Shown here piece by piece: positions 8,425 through 17,400 of a DNA stretch of 64,000 nt. The stretch spans positions 53,118 to 117,117 of the forward strand of contig NZ_BMMD01000013.1 of NCBI RefSeq assembly GCF_014645655.1, written 5' to 3'. Position numbers and translations under genes: made by a program. This DNA is from Agromyces bauzanensis (lineage in GTDB: Bacteria > Actinomycetota > Actinomycetes > Actinomycetales > Microbacteriaceae). Positions within the stretch are counted from its first letter, which is position 1. Every line of letters begins with the position of its first letter. A model generated the notes under the pieces. It was not told the DNA's origin. It did no database searches and saw only the letters and a list, made by a program, of their open reading frames with translations.

Positions 8425-9777
8425 TCAGTCGCGCGAAGCCGCGTACCCCTGCAGGAACAGCGCCTCGCTGAGGGCGAGCCGTTCGATCTCGGTGGGATCG
8501 ACGCTCTCGTTCGGCGCGTGGATGAGGGCGAGCGGCTCTTCGACGCCCATCAGGATGATCTCCGCGTCGGGGTAGGTGTCGGTGAAGACGTTGCAGAGCG
8601 GGATCGACCCGCCCTGGCCGAGCTTCGTCATCGGCGTGCCGTAGGCCTCCTGCATGGCCGCGGCCATCGCCCGGTAGGCCGGCCCGTCGACCTGCGCCTC
8701 GAAGGGCGATCCCTCCGCCTCGAGCTCGACATCGACGTGCACTCCCCACGGCGCGGCGGCGCGCAGGTGCGCGTCGAGTGCGGCGTGGGCCTCGTCCGGT
8801 GCCGTGCCGGGAGGGATCCGAAGGTTGAGCCGTGCGGCGGCGTGTGGCACGATCGCGGCCGTCGACCCCACCACGGGCGGACAGTCGATGCCGAGCACCG
8901 TGACGGCCGGCCGGGCCCAGAGCATGTCGGAGACGCTGCCGTCGCCGAGCAGCGCGACGCCCTCGAGGAGGCCGGCGTCGGAGCGGAACTGCTCGGGCGG
9001 ATACGGCGCGCCGTCCCAACGCCGGGAGGCGTCGAGTCCGGTGATCGTCGTATTGCCGGCCGCGTCGCGCATCGACGCGAGGATCGCGATGAGCGCGGCG
9101 AGCGCGTCGGGTGCGGGGCCGCCGAACATGCCGGAGTGCACCTCGGAGGCGAGCGCACGCACCGTCACCACCACGTTCACCATGCCGCGCAGGGTCACGG
9201 TCGCGGCCGGCTGCCCGACCTCGGCGTTGCCCGTGTCGCACACGAGGATGGCGTCGGCGCGCAGGAGATCGGGGTTCGCGGCCACGAACGCCTCGAGCCC
9301 GCCCGTGCCCTGCTCCTCGGAACCCTCGATGACGAGCTTCAGGTGGACCGGCACGTCGTCGCCGAGCGCCCGCAGCGCGAGCAGGTGCATGAGGATGTTG
9401 CCCTTGCAGTCGGCGGCGCCGCGACCATACCAGCGGCCATCGACGTCGGTGAGCTCGAATGGCGGCGTGCGCCACGCCGACTCGTCGAGCGGTGGCTGCA
9501 CGTCGTAATGGGCGTACAGGAGCACGGTCGCCGCATCGGGATCGGATGCGGGCCGCAATCCGACGACGGCCCTGCTGCCATCGGGTGTCGGCTCGAGCCT
9601 GGCGTCGGCGAACCCGAGTTCCGCGAACCGGTCGCGCACCCAGAGCGCCGCCTTCTCGCACTCCTCGGGCGGGAACTGGCGGGGGTCGGCGACGGACCTG
9701 ATGGCCACGAGCTCGGCCAGCTCCTGCCGGGCCGACGACATCAGGTCGCCGACCCGTGAACGCAGGTCCACGATCAC
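8425..9777 (-). CDS. M20 family metallo-dipeptidase
   Basis: 450 residues of the M20 (ArgE/DapE/CPG2) class with both domains. Zinc and catalytic motifs are visible: LLYAHYDVQPP (about 85-95), GRGAADCKGN (about 114-123), and the glutamate pair EGSEEQGTGG (about 148-157); the dimerisation domain follows (SEVHSGMFGGPAPDALAAL) and the last His lies in LIHAPNE. It hydrolyses dipeptides or N-acyl amino acids in the cytoplasm. GTG 9777 overlaps the stop of the upstream small membrane gene by four bases (GTGA), so it is the last cistron of a coupled three-gene operon with a permease, which suggests peptide or amino-amide use. Confidence 0.92.
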   Translation of the reverse strand: MIVDLRSRVGDLMSSARQELAELVAIRSVADPRQFPPEECEKAALWVRDRFAELGFADARLEPTPDGSRAVVGLRPASDPDAATVLLYAHYDVQPPLDESAWRTPPFELTDVDGRWYGRGAADCKGNILMHLLALRALGDDVPVHLKLVIEGSEEQGTGGLEAFVAANPDLLRADAILVCDTGNAEVGQPAATVTLRGMVNVVVTVRALASEVHSGMFGGPAPDALAALIAILASMRDAAGNTTITGLDASRRWDGAPYPPEQFRSDAGLLEGVALLGDGSVSDMLWARPAVTVLGIDCPPVVGSTAAIVPHAAARLNLRIPPGTAPDEAHAALDAHLRAAAPWGVHVDVELEAEGSPFEAQVDGPAYRAMAAAMQEAYGTPMTKLGQGGSIPLCNVFTDTYPDAEIILMGVEEPLALIHAPNESVDPTEIERLALSEALFLQGYAASRD

Positions 9778-10223
9778 CCGCCGCTTCCGTCGACGGTCTC
9801 GAGGCCGTCGATGAACTCCTGGAACTCCTCGAGCTCGTCAGGGCAGTAGACCTCGACGATCAGCAGCACACCCTGCACCGAACGGCTCTCGGCGATCACG
9901 GGCCGGATGCCGGGACCGCCCGCGCCGTTCGAGAGCAGGCTGAGGAGCGCCGCGCGGTTCAGCGCGCCGTTCGGATCGGCGCAGACGATGTCGCCGTCGT
10001 CGCCGAGGACGCGGGAGATCATCTCGACCGAGGGCGTCGTCTCCGCCCCGGCGTCTTCGAGCGCCTGGATCAGCTCCTGGGCCTTCTCCTCGGCTTGGGC
10101 GGTCTGCCTGGCGGACCGGAACATGATGAGGGCGATCACGGCGAGGATCACCAGTACGACGACCACCACGATGTAGAGGACCGAGCGTTCGCGCCTCGTC
10201 GACGTCTCCGTCTGCGTGCTCAT
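9774..10223 (-). CDS. Small single-pass membrane protein between a permease and a peptidase gene
   Basis: 149 residues: a short polar N terminus, one strong transmembrane helix (VLYIVVVVVLVILAVIALIM, about 15-34), then an exported or cytoplasmic domain with a helix (TAQAEEKAQELIQALEDAGA) and two Cys (DIVCADPNGAL and VEVYCPDELEEFQ). I do not recognise a family. Both ends overlap neighbours by four bases (ATGA with the permease, GTGA with the peptidase), so translation of the three is coupled and the protein probably helps the same transport or peptidase task; this last step is inference. Confidence 0.8.
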   Translation of the reverse strand: MSTQTETSTRRERSVLYIVVVVVLVILAVIALIMFRSARQTAQAEEKAQELIQALEDAGAETTPSVEMISRVLGDDGDIVCADPNGALNRAALLSLLSNGAGGPGIRPVIAESRSVQGVLLIVEVYCPDELEEFQEFIDGLETVDGSGG

Positions 10224-11749
10224 GATTCCTTCACCTCCGACTGCTCAGCAAGACCGGGCTCCTGCGGGAGCTTCCATGACGGCTTGCGGAACCTGTAGAA
10301 CAACCACGGCACGAGCAGGCCGAGCCCGAGCGCTCCGCCCGCGACGATCACGAAATAGATCCACGGGTTGCCGCCGCCGAACTGCGACGGCGGGATGAAC
10401 CCGACGAGCAGTGCCGCGAGCGAGGCGGCGAATCCGACTCCGCACAGGCCGATGAGCATCGGGGCCCGATAGCCACGCGGGTGATCGGGGTGACTGCGGC
10501 GCAGCCGTATGGCGGCGACGAACATGAGCAGGTACATGATCAGGTACACCTGCGTCGTGATCACCGAGAAGATCCAGTACGCGCTCGAGACATCCGGGAT
10601 CAGGGCGTAGCCGAGTGCGATCACCGTGGTGACGAGGCCCTGCGTGACGAGCAGGTTCTGCTGCACGCCGTGCTTGTTCAGCCGCTGCAGGAAGGGAGGC
10701 AGATAGCCCTCCTCCCGTGAGATCAGCAGCAGACCCTTCGACGGCCCGGCGAGCCAGGTCAACATGCCGCCGAGGGAGGCCGCCACCAGGGCGATGCCGA
10801 TGATCGGGGTGAGCCACTGCCAGTCGAAGACCGCGAGCACTGCGTCGAACGCCTGCATGACGCCGGCGGTGAGCGAGAGCTCCTCGGCCGGGACGACCCA
10901 GCTGATGGCCAGTGCCGGGAGGATGAAGATCAGGAGCACGAGCCCCATCGCGAGGAACATCGACTTCGGGTATTCCTTGCCCGGATTGCGCAGGGACGAC
11001 ACGTGTACCGCGTTCATCTCCATGCCGCTGTACGACAGGAAGTTGTTCACGATGAGCACGAGGCTCGCAAGACCCGCCCACTGCGGCAGCAGGTTCTCCG
11101 CGGTCATCGGCGCGGCCGACGGGTTGCCCTGGCCGAGGAACGCGGCGCCAAGCAGGATCAGCAGCGCGCCCGGGATGAGCGTGCCGATGATCAGGCCGCC
11201 GCTGGCGAGGCCGGCGACGCCCTTCGTGCCGCGCGACGAGATGAACACGCCCGACCAGTAGCAGACCATGATCACGAGTGCCGTCCAGACGCCGTTGCTG
11301 GCGAGGTCGGGATTGATCACGTAGGCGAGGGTGGCTGCCACGAACCCCAGCAGGCTCGGATAGTAGAAGATCGTCATCGCGAACTGGCACCATACGGCGA
11401 GGAAGCCCATCGGCTTCGAGATACCGGTCGACACCCACTTGTAGATGCCGCCCTCCCAGCCCGAGGCGAGCTCCGCCGAGACGAGCGACGTCGGCAGCAG
11501 GAACACGACGGCCGGCACGAGATAGAGGAAGATCGCCGCGAGGCCGTAGATGGCCATGGTCGGCGCCGGTCGCAGGCTCGCGACGGAGGCGGTGGTCATG
11601 AGGGCAAGCGCCACCCAGGAGATGTTGACGAGCGCGGGCGCCTTCGCGCGGGACATCCCCGCAGCCTTGGGCAGGTCGGCCGACGCGTCTGCGGCGCTCA
11701 TGAGAGACGCACCCGATCGCCGTCGGGCGGCGTCGCGTCGCGTGCGCAT
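10220..11749 (-). CDS. APC-family permease of the glutamate/GABA antiporter group
   Basis: About 493-509 residues with 12-13 transmembrane helices. The segment NNFLSYSGMEMNAVHVSSL matches the GadC-like glutamate:GABA antiporter group, as does WLAGPSKGLLLISREEGYLP. ATG 11749 and ATG 11701 are both possible starts; the second begins MSAADASADLP and leaves the first helix (ALVNISWVALALMTTASVAS) at a typical place. A GATAAT -10-like box lies on the minus strand near 11772. First gene of the operon with the small membrane protein and M20 peptidase. Exchange of an amino acid released by the peptidase is a reasonable inference; the actual substrate is not readable. Confidence 0.87.
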   Translation of the reverse strand: MRTRRDAARRRSGASLMSAADASADLPKAAGMSRAKAPALVNISWVALALMTTASVASLRPAPTMAIYGLAAIFLYLVPAVVFLLPTSLVSAELASGWEGGIYKWVSTGISKPMGFLAVWCQFAMTIFYYPSLLGFVAATLAYVINPDLASNGVWTALVIMVCYWSGVFISSRGTKGVAGLASGGLIIGTLIPGALLILLGAAFLGQGNPSAAPMTAENLLPQWAGLASLVLIVNNFLSYSGMEMNAVHVSSLRNPGKEYPKSMFLAMGLVLLIFILPALAISWVVPAEELSLTAGVMQAFDAVLAVFDWQWLTPIIGIALVAASLGGMLTWLAGPSKGLLLISREEGYLPPFLQRLNKHGVQQNLLVTQGLVTTVIALGYALIPDVSSAYWIFSVITTQVYLIMYLLMFVAAIRLRRSHPDHPRGYRAPMLIGLCGVGFAASLAALLVGFIPPSQFGGGNPWIYFVIVAGGALGLGLLVPWLFYRFRKPSWKLPQEPGLAEQSEVKES

Positions 11750-12030
11750 ATGGACATCGACGTCAGTGCCATGATTATCCCCTCAGAACAGCCTCACAAA
11801 CTGGACGAGTGGAAGATAGCGCTCGCGGACCGGCGAGCTTCGGGACTAAAGACCATCGGCGTTCGAGCGTCGTCGAGCGGCCGCGATCGGCGGGATCCTC
11901 GCGCGCTCCGCGCCGCCTGCACCGACCGCGCACTCGACCGCAACCCCCTCCGGACGAGGGGGTCCGCGTGTCATCATGGGCCATCCCCGGCGGACCATCC
12001 TGGCCGTCCGCCGGAGGAGGAGGGTGCACG

Positions 12031-12819
12031 GTGACCGAGACGGCGAAATGGGCGGGGTGCGTGCGCCGGTTCCACGAGCAGTTCATCGTCGAGGAGCGCG
12101 TGGTCGTCGGCTCCGGCAAGCGGAACCTCTACCTCATCGCGGGCGTGCTGATCACGATCGGCTTCACGGGCTTCTTCGTCGTGCTCGACTCGATCCTCGA
12201 GGCCGACGACCTGTCGTTCATCGACGCTCCCGTCGAGGCGTGGCTCGAGTCGGGCCGCGACGAGCGGATCACGACGTTCATGATCGTGCTCGCGATCGTG
12301 TTCGGCCCCATCGTGATGCCCATCGCCATCCTCGTGACCACGGTCGCCTGGGGCATCTTCGCGAAGCACGCGTGGCGGCCTATCCTGCTCGCCGGCGGCA
12401 TGATCCTCGGCGTCATCGTGGTGCAGGCGCTCGCGCCCATCATCGCGCGCGACCGCCCGCCAGCCGAGGAGATGATGATCGGCTACGACCCGTCGTCGTC
12501 GTTCCCCTCCGGCCACGTCATGGGCGTCGCCGACTTCCTGTTCATCGGCACGTACCTCGTGTTCTCCCGCCACCGCCGTCCGGTGATCACGGTGCTCGCA
12601 TTCCTCGCCGCAGCCGTGATCGTGCTGGTCACCGCCGCCTGCCGCATCTACCTCGGGTACCACTACGCGACCGACGCGGTCGGGTCGATCTTCCTCTCGC
12701 TCGTCGTGCTCGGCATCGTGATCGCCGTCGACACCTGGCGCACGGTCCGGGTGGGTTCGTCCGAGCAGGCCCACGAGTCCGACGCCCGTCCCGAGGCGTG
12801 GGGGCGCGATGAGCACTGA
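12031..12819 (+). CDS. PAP2 family membrane phosphatase (first of tandem pair)
   Basis: 262 residues, about six transmembrane helices, with the three PAP2 phosphatase motifs in order: ARDRPPAEE, SSFPSGHVMG (about 155-164) and RIYLGYHYATDAVGS (about 205-219), so the catalytic His pair and Arg are present. It should dephosphorylate a lipid phosphate (phosphatidate or undecaprenyl pyrophosphate type) at the outer membrane face. GTG 12031 is chosen because GGAGGAGGAGG stands directly upstream. The 3' end overlaps the second PAP2 gene by 11 bases. A charged cytoplasmic tail follows the last helix. Confidence 0.88.
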   Translation: MTETAKWAGCVRRFHEQFIVEERVVVGSGKRNLYLIAGVLITIGFTGFFVVLDSILEADDLSFIDAPVEAWLESGRDERITTFMIVLAIVFGPIVMPIAILVTTVAWGIFAKHAWRPILLAGGMILGVIVVQALAPIIARDRPPAEEMMIGYDPSSSFPSGHVMGVADFLFIGTYLVFSRHRRPVITVLAFLAAAVIVLVTAACRIYLGYHYATDAVGSIFLSLVVLGIVIAVDTWRTVRVGSSEQAHESDARPEAWGRDEH

Positions 12820-13555
12820 GGAGTCGCAGCCCCGCCAGGACCCGCGCGTGGAGCACGCCGCGGACCATGTGCCCGCGCCGGTGCGGGTCAGCCGCCGACC
12901 GTGGGCGTGGACGGGCGTGATCGCGCTCGCCGTGGTCGTCGCGGTCGGCGTGGTGATCGTCATCAACAGGGCGCGCGAGCCGTTCGAGTTCGAATCGGCG
13001 CTGATGAGCGCGGTCGCCGACAGCCGCACCCCGGTCGTCACCTCCGCGGCGCTCGCCCTCAACTGGCTCGGCAGCGGCCTCGTCTCGAGCGTCATCGTGC
13101 CCGCGATCATCGTGGTCGGGCTGCTGCTCTGGCGCCGGCCGTGGGCGGCGGGCTTCTTCGTCGCCGCGATCGCGGCGAGCGGGCTCGTCACGCGGGTCCT
13201 CAAGGTGCTCGTCGGCCGGGTGCGTCCCGAGGACATCCTCGTCAGCCCCGACTTCGGCTCGTTCCCGTCGGGCCACGCGTCGAATGCGGCGGTGATCGCG
13301 ACGGCGCTCGGCCTGATCCTCCTCCGCACCTGGGTGTGGGTCGCCGGCGCGGCGTACACGCTCCTGATGATGGCGAGCCGCATGTACCTCGGCGCGCACT
13401 GGGTCTCCGACGTCGTCGGCGGCATGCTCGTCGGCGCGGGCGCCGCGCTGATCGTGTGGGCACCGTTCGCCGAGAAGCTCTATCGCGAGAACCGCCTCCC
13501 GCATCCGCCGATCTGGCAGGAGATCGAGCACAACCCGCGAGCGCACGACTCCTGA
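12809..13555 (+). CDS. PAP2 family membrane phosphatase (second of tandem pair)
   Basis: 248 residues. After a polar 30-residue N terminus there is one helix, then the PAP2 core: KVLVGRVRPEDIL, GSFPSGHASNAAV and SRMYLGAHWVSDVVGG carry the catalytic Arg/Lys, Ser-Gly-His and His-Asp residues. Lipid phosphate phosphatase, periplasm-facing active site. Its ATG lies inside the end of the preceding PAP2 gene, so the two are cotranscribed and translationally coupled. The two proteins are only distantly similar, so this looks like functional pairing and not a fresh duplication. Confidence 0.9.
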   Translation: MSTEESQPRQDPRVEHAADHVPAPVRVSRRPWAWTGVIALAVVVAVGVVIVINRAREPFEFESALMSAVADSRTPVVTSAALALNWLGSGLVSSVIVPAIIVVGLLLWRRPWAAGFFVAAIAASGLVTRVLKVLVGRVRPEDILVSPDFGSFPSGHASNAAVIATALGLILLRTWVWVAGAAYTLLMMASRMYLGAHWVSDVVGGMLVGAGAALIVWAPFAEKLYRENRLPHPPIWQEIEHNPRAHDS

Positions 13556-13573
13556 CGCCCCGAACCGGGGTGG

Positions 13574-13777
13574 GTGAGCCACGCAGATCGCGGTCGTAAT
13601 CTGGCCAGGTCGCACATTGTCGCCGAGAGCACCGGGTACACGGGTGGCCTGCTGCCCTTCGCGGTGGTCCCCGGCAGCCGACTCGTGGCGCTGCCCGGCC
13701 GCGACCACATCCTGCAGCCCGACGATCCGGCGGTCGCCATGTTCGTCGAGGAGGTCGAGCGCTTCCTGGTCGAGTGA
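13574..13777 (+). pseudogene. C-terminal remnant of an alpha/beta hydrolase
   Basis: The 67 readable residues end in PGSRLVALPGRDHILQPDD and VAMFVEEVERFLVE, which is the final strand-His-helix of alpha/beta hydrolases (the DH pair carries the catalytic His). The first ~25 residues fit no such fold, and the nucleophile elbow and core are absent. GTG at 13574 is simply the first possible start. Most likely the tail of a hydrolase or cyclase-associated hydrolase left after deletion of the rest. Confidence 0.5.
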
Positions 13778-13828
13778 GGGCGTGATGGAATGGGCGGGCG
13801 GGGAACGGCGCGCAGGCGGGGGTGATCG

Positions 13829-14173
13829 ATGGGCGATCCGGTGGTCGACCGGGCGACGGTGAAGCGCCGTCGCCTCGAGGCGGCCGAGGAGTTGTCGATG
13901 CTCCTCGGCGACACGACGGCCTGCGCCATCGCCAAGGATGGCCGTTCCTACCCTGCGGGCAAGTTCCACGAGGGCCGCATCGCCGCCCTGGGCGATCTCA
14001 TGCGTCGGATCGACGCCGATTCGACGGCGGAGCGGATCGCGGATGCCGCGGTCGAGCTGCGTGCGGAATGGGAGCACCGTGTCGTGCCGGGCGGCGGCGA
14101 GAGCCGCGACTGGGAGAGCTACCGGGCCGGCGGCGTGCAGGCGCTGGGGGAGTTCGCGCTCAGAGGTGCGTGA
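13829..14173 (+). CDS. Small hypothetical protein
   Basis: 114 residues, soluble, without signal or membrane segment. Visible features are a charged N terminus (VKRRRLEAAEELSMLLGD), two predicted helices (GRIAALGDLMRRIDADSTAE, RIADAAVELRAEWEHRVV) and a Gly-rich tail. Preceded by GCGGGGGTGATCG, a passable ribosome binding site. Codon use matches the neighbours. The end overlaps the convergent membrane-protein gene by 14 bases. No family recognised. Confidence 0.55.
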   Translation: MGDPVVDRATVKRRRLEAAEELSMLLGDTTACAIAKDGRSYPAGKFHEGRIAALGDLMRRIDADSTAERIADAAVELRAEWEHRVVPGGGESRDWESYRAGGVQALGEFALRGA

Positions 14174-14735
14174 GGTCGTCGCCGGGCGTCGTCGTCGTGG
14201 CCGCCGCTGCGCTACGACGCGCCGGGAACAGCGGTCGGCACGTGGTGCAGGTGAGGCCCTCGATGGATTCGCCGCCCGCCTCGAGGCGACGGCGCTCGGC
14301 GATCATGCGCCGCTCGCGGGACATCCGATCGATGAGACCGTGGACGAGCAGAGCGAGCGCGGCGAGGGCGAACGCGGGTCGCACGAGCGGATCGATCATG
14401 GGCACGGCGCTGACCTGCTCGGTCGCGAGCGAGAGCCCGACGAAGCCGAGGACGGGCCAGCGCAGGTCGCAGACGACGGGCTCGGCACCCGCCGGAGCGC
14501 CGCGGAAGGTGGCGACGACGAGCCCGAACAGCAGCGCGCCCGCCGCGATGACGGGCCACGCCCACCACGGTGCGGACGACGCCGATGTGACGAGGCCCCC
14601 GGTCGTGACGAGCAGTGCGGCTGCGCCGGCCGCCGCGCCGGCCACGATCCAGCCGCGCGACCGGGGCCAGGAACGTAGCTCGGCGAGCGAGTGGGTCGCC
14701 CGTTCGGCGAGGCGCGCCGCTGACGGACGAGTCAC
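14160..14735 (-). CDS. Hypothetical membrane protein with four hydrophobic segments
   Basis: 191 residues: basic N terminus, then hydrophobic stretches at about 30-50 (WIVAGAAAGAAALLVTTGGL), 57-77 (WWAWPVIAAGALLFGLVVAT), 90-107 and 115-132, then a cytoplasmic tail with a CxxC (LTCTTCRPLFPARR) that could bind metal. Four-base overlap (ATGA-type, at 14732-14735) with the upstream rhodanese gene puts both under the palindrome-containing promoter at 15158. That coupling suggests a role in the same sulfur or metal response. Family not recognised. Confidence 0.7.
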   Translation of the reverse strand: MTRPSAARLAERATHSLAELRSWPRSRGWIVAGAAAGAAALLVTTGGLVTSASSAPWWAWPVIAAGALLFGLVVATFRGAPAGAEPVVCDLRWPVLGFVGLSLATEQVSAVPMIDPLVRPAFALAALALLVHGLIDRMSRERRMIAERRRLEAGGESIEGLTCTTCRPLFPARRSAAAATTTTPGDDLTHL

Positions 14736-15103
14736 TTCGTGATCGCGAGCCCGGTGGCGTTCGAGGCGGCGTCGACCCCGCCGGCGTTCACGAGCGACGT
14801 GAAGCCGAGTGCCTCCATGCGGTCGATCGCCGCGGCGGAGCGGTTGCCCGAGCGGCAGTAGACGACGTACTCGCCGTCGGCCGGCAGCTCGGAGACGAGC
14901 GCGTCGAACTCGGGCGACTGCACGTCGACGTTGATCGCGCCCTCGAGGTGCCCCTCGGCGTACTCGGCGGGCGTGCGCACGTCGATGACGACGGTGTCGG
15001 ATGCCACCTCGATGGGCTCTGCGGTCGGTGCGCAGGCGGCGACGCCGAGGACCACGGCGGTCGCGACGGCGAGGGGGGCGAGCAGGCGGGAGAGGAGCTT
15101 CAT
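14732..15103 (-). CDS. Rhodanese-domain lipoprotein
   Basis: 123 residues: lipoprotein signal with lipobox GVAAC (Cys about 24), then one rhodanese domain with DVRTPAEYAEGHLEGAINVD (about 42-61) and the active-site loop VYCRSGNRSAAA (about 80-91; Cys persulfide acceptor). Exported, membrane-anchored sulfurtransferase that would handle sulfane sulfur outside the cell. Short for a rhodanese but complete. The promoter contains the ATACCCC-C-GGGGTAT palindrome between its -35 and -10 regions, as expected for repression by a CsoR/CstR-family regulator, and the next gene downstream overlaps it by four bases. Confidence 0.9.
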   Translation of the reverse strand: MKLLSRLLAPLAVATAVVLGVAACAPTAEPIEVASDTVVIDVRTPAEYAEGHLEGAINVDVQSPEFDALVSELPADGEYVVYCRSGNRSAAAIDRMEALGFTSLVNAGGVDAASNATGLAITK

Positions 15104-15157
15104 GGCGGGAGGTTCCTTGGGTCGGTGGTCGATGGCGACCCTGTCATGATACCAGAA

Positions 15158-15172
15158 ATACCCCCGGGGTAT
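15158..15172. promoter_or_regulatory. CsoR/CstR-type operator upstream of the rhodanese gene
   Basis: Reads ATACCCCCGGGGTAT, a perfect 7-1-7 palindrome. On the minus strand a TATCAT -10 box lies six bases beyond it (15151-15146). The TACCCC...GGGGTA core is typical of operators bound by copper (CsoR) or persulfide (CstR) sensors. The gene it controls, a sulfurtransferase, favours the persulfide version; no regulator gene is in the window. Confidence 0.65.
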
Positions 15173-15302
15173 TGACCGGACGAGATCACGGCGGTGGGGG
15201 GCTGGTCCTGGCGACGGCGGCTCGGACTCCGGTGCGCCGCCGCCGAGCTCGCGCCGCCGAGCTCGGGTCGCCGCGAGCCTCGGGACGTACCCCGGGGCAC
15301 CG

Positions 15303-15870
15303 CTACCGCCCGAAGACCGCGCCCGAGCGCATCCGCACGAGCGTGGCCTCGAGATGATCCCGAGCGCGCCCGTGCCGATCGGCGCGAGCCAGATCCACCA
15401 CGTCGGCGCGGCATGCGGCGGCGGGGGGCGAGGCGATGAGCAGGCGGCCGCCGATGATGGCGGTGAGGAGCAGGAACAGCCCGAAGCCGATGCCCCAGGT
15501 GGCCACCGCGGCGAACGCGAGCGAGGCCGAATCGATCGGCCCGCCGAGCACCTCGGTGCGCGTCAGGATGCTCGGCACAAGCACGAGCGGCACGACGGGC
15601 ACGAACCAGTTGCCCGAGACCGCCTGCAGCGGCACGTCGGTCGAGCCGATCACGCGCGTGTAGAAGGCGACGCCCACGATGAGGATGCCCGCGAGGCCCG
15701 GCACGAGGAACACGAGCGCGACCCAGAGCGCTGTCATGTCGTCGACGAGTTCGATCACGCCGGCCTGCAGCACGGCGAGTGCGGCGATGAACAGTGACGC
15801 GGGCGATGAAGACGACGGATGTCGCGGCGGCGATGACGAGGGCGACGCCGCTGGCAGTCATCGGGGAGAC
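15303..15870 (-). pseudogene. Frameshifted membrane permease remnant, possibly TDT/SLAC1 type
   Basis: Hydrophobic segments in good codon usage occur in three different minus-strand frames: GVALVIAAATSVVF near 15850, then LFIAALAVLQAGVIELVDD running into MTALWVALVFLVPGLAGILI, GNWFVPVVPLVLVP and ATWGIGFGLFLLLTAIIGG, and finally APTWWIWLAPIGTGALGIIS after another frame change near 15420. This order (NWF-PVV-P, then W-IGFGL, then PT-WI-LAP) resembles the second half of TDT/SLAC1 anion or dicarboxylate channels, but the match is from memory of family texture and is not firm. Several frameshifts make it a pseudogene. Confidence 0.45.
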
Positions 15871-16170
15871 GAGATGTTCGGCACAGCCACGACTGGGTCG
15901 CGCGAGCCGCTCGTGCCACCGCTCGTGGTGCTGAAAGGCCGTCACCGGAAACGGCTTCGCCTCACGTCCGTGCCGACCGTGCCGGTTCCGACCAGGGTAT
16001 CAACGGATGCCCCAGCCGACTCGCTCGGTCCGATGCCTACCGGACGTCGGTGCGGTCTGCGCTCGACGCCGCGAACGTCTCGGCGCTGGTGTCCTCCGAA
16101 CGGAGGGCTATGTTGAACTCGGGACGAAGGGAACACCCCGACGGTCCGCTCAGCCGGAGGAGGAACGACC
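15871..16170. other. Intergenic stretch without a gene
   Basis: No frame with convincing protein-like composition is seen on either strand. A TATGTT box near 16110 and GGAGGAGGAACG just before 16171 look like promoter and ribosome binding site of the AMIN-like lipoprotein gene. Confidence 0.4.
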
Positions 16171-16830
16171 ATGAGAACCGCATCTCGGCACATCCGCACC
16201 CGCTCTCTCGGCAGGGTCGCTGCCACGGCCGCGCTCGTCGCCGCAGCCGCCATGTCGCTGTCGGCGTGCACGCTCGCGGGGCCCGAACCGACACCCACCT
16301 CAACGGCGCCTCCCGAGTCGCCGCCCCCTGGGACGCCATCCCCGAGAACCACCCCGCCGCAGTCGGAACCTGCGGAGTGTCCCGACCCCGGTGATGTGGG
16401 CGCGGTCGAAGACGGCTTCCCCGAGCGCCTGTCGAGCCTCGTCGGCATCGACATCCGCACTGGCAGCCATGCGCCCTGCTTCGAGCGCGTCGTGATCGAG
16501 TTCGCGGGGTCCGGCGCCCTGCCCGGGTATCGCGTGGAGTACCGGCAGGACCCGATCATTGATTCGCCCAGGGGCGAGCCGGTCGACGTGGCGGGCGATG
16601 CGACGCTCGTGGTGTCGGCCGGCGCGTGGATGCCGAACCCCGACGGCGACGGCTACGACGGCCCTCGCGAGATCGTGCCGGTCAACGTGGAGACGATCCT
16701 CGAGCTGGAGCAGATCGAGAATTTCGAAGGGATGACGATGTGGGCGATAGGGCTCGATCGGGAGCGGCGGTTCACCGTCGAGACGCTCGAGAACCCGTCG
16801 CGCCTCGTCGTCGATATCGCGCTCGACTGA
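16171..16830 (+). CDS. AMIN-like domain lipoprotein
   Basis: 219 residues: lipoprotein signal with lipobox SLSAC (Cys about 33), a Pro/Thr-rich linker (about 38-70), then an AMIN-like beta domain with GIDIRTGSHAPCFERVVIEF (about 91-110), GYRVEYRQDPI and GEPVDVAGDATLVVS. This domain type is common in actinobacterial lipoproteins and is thought to bind cell-wall or surface ligands. GGAGGAGGAACG precedes the ATG. It stands alone, downstream of the broken permease. Exact ligand is unknown. Confidence 0.85.
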   Translation: MRTASRHIRTRSLGRVAATAALVAAAAMSLSACTLAGPEPTPTSTAPPESPPPGTPSPRTTPPQSEPAECPDPGDVGAVEDGFPERLSSLVGIDIRTGSHAPCFERVVIEFAGSGALPGYRVEYRQDPIIDSPRGEPVDVAGDATLVVSAGAWMPNPDGDGYDGPREIVPVNVETILELEQIENFEGMTMWAIGLDRERRFTVETLENPSRLVVDIALD

Positions 16831-16929
16831 TGTGCGGCGGGTGACCGATGACCTCCGGATCGGGATTCTGACCCGGTTCGGCGACGGCGCGCTCGCCGCG
16901 GACGCGCGCTGCTTGGATCGGATCGTTCG

Positions 16930-17364
16930 GTGAGCGGGAGCACGTCGGCGCAGCAGGGTGGGTCGCGGGGTGCGCGCCGCGTCGCGGCCGTGAGCGCAGT
17001 CGTGACGGATGCCGCGGGCCGGTACCTCCTCGTGCAGCGCTCGGTCTCCCCCGAGGCGGGCCGGTGGACCCTCCCCGGCGGGCGAGCGGAACCGGGAGAA
17101 CCGCTGCCGGATGCCGCCGCACGCGAAGTCCTCGAGGAGACCGGGCTCCGCGTTCGCGTCGGCGGGGAGCTCGGCACGCTCGAGCGTGCGGCTCCCGACG
17201 GCGGCGTGTTCGAGATCCACTGTTTCGCCGCCGAGTACCGGGGCGGCGCGCCGATCGCGAGCAGCGACGCCGCCGCCGTGCGCTGGGCCGCGGCCGATGA
17301 GCTCCCCGCCCTCGAGCTCACGCGCGGCCTGCGCGAGCTCCTCGTGCGATGGCGGCTGGGCTGA
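16930..17364 (+). CDS. NUDIX hydrolase
   Basis: 144 residues with an intact Nudix box, GGRAEPGEPLPDAAAREVLE continuing ETGL (about 54-77), holding all the metal-binding Glu. It follows LVQRSVSPEAGRWTLPGG, the pattern of MutT/ADP-ribose-pyrophosphatase-type enzymes that cleave nucleoside diphosphate derivatives in the cytoplasm. Start GTG 16930. Substrate not predictable from sequence. Monocistronic, convergent with the small 17.4-kb gene across a GC-rich hairpin. Confidence 0.9.
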   Translation: MSGSTSAQQGGSRGARRVAAVSAVVTDAAGRYLLVQRSVSPEAGRWTLPGGRAEPGEPLPDAAAREVLEETGLRVRVGGELGTLERAAPDGGVFEIHCFAAEYRGGAPIASSDAAAVRWAAADELPALELTRGLRELLVRWRLG

Positions 17365-17400
17365 GCGGGCGCGCGCCGGGCGATGCCCGCGGGCGCGCTC
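17363..17400. terminator. Bidirectional terminator-like hairpin
   Basis: Between two convergent stops lies CGGGCGATGCCCG inside outer arms GAGCGGGCGCG and GGGCGCGCTC. GC-rich, no clear T run. Position suggests termination for both genes. Confidence 0.4.
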
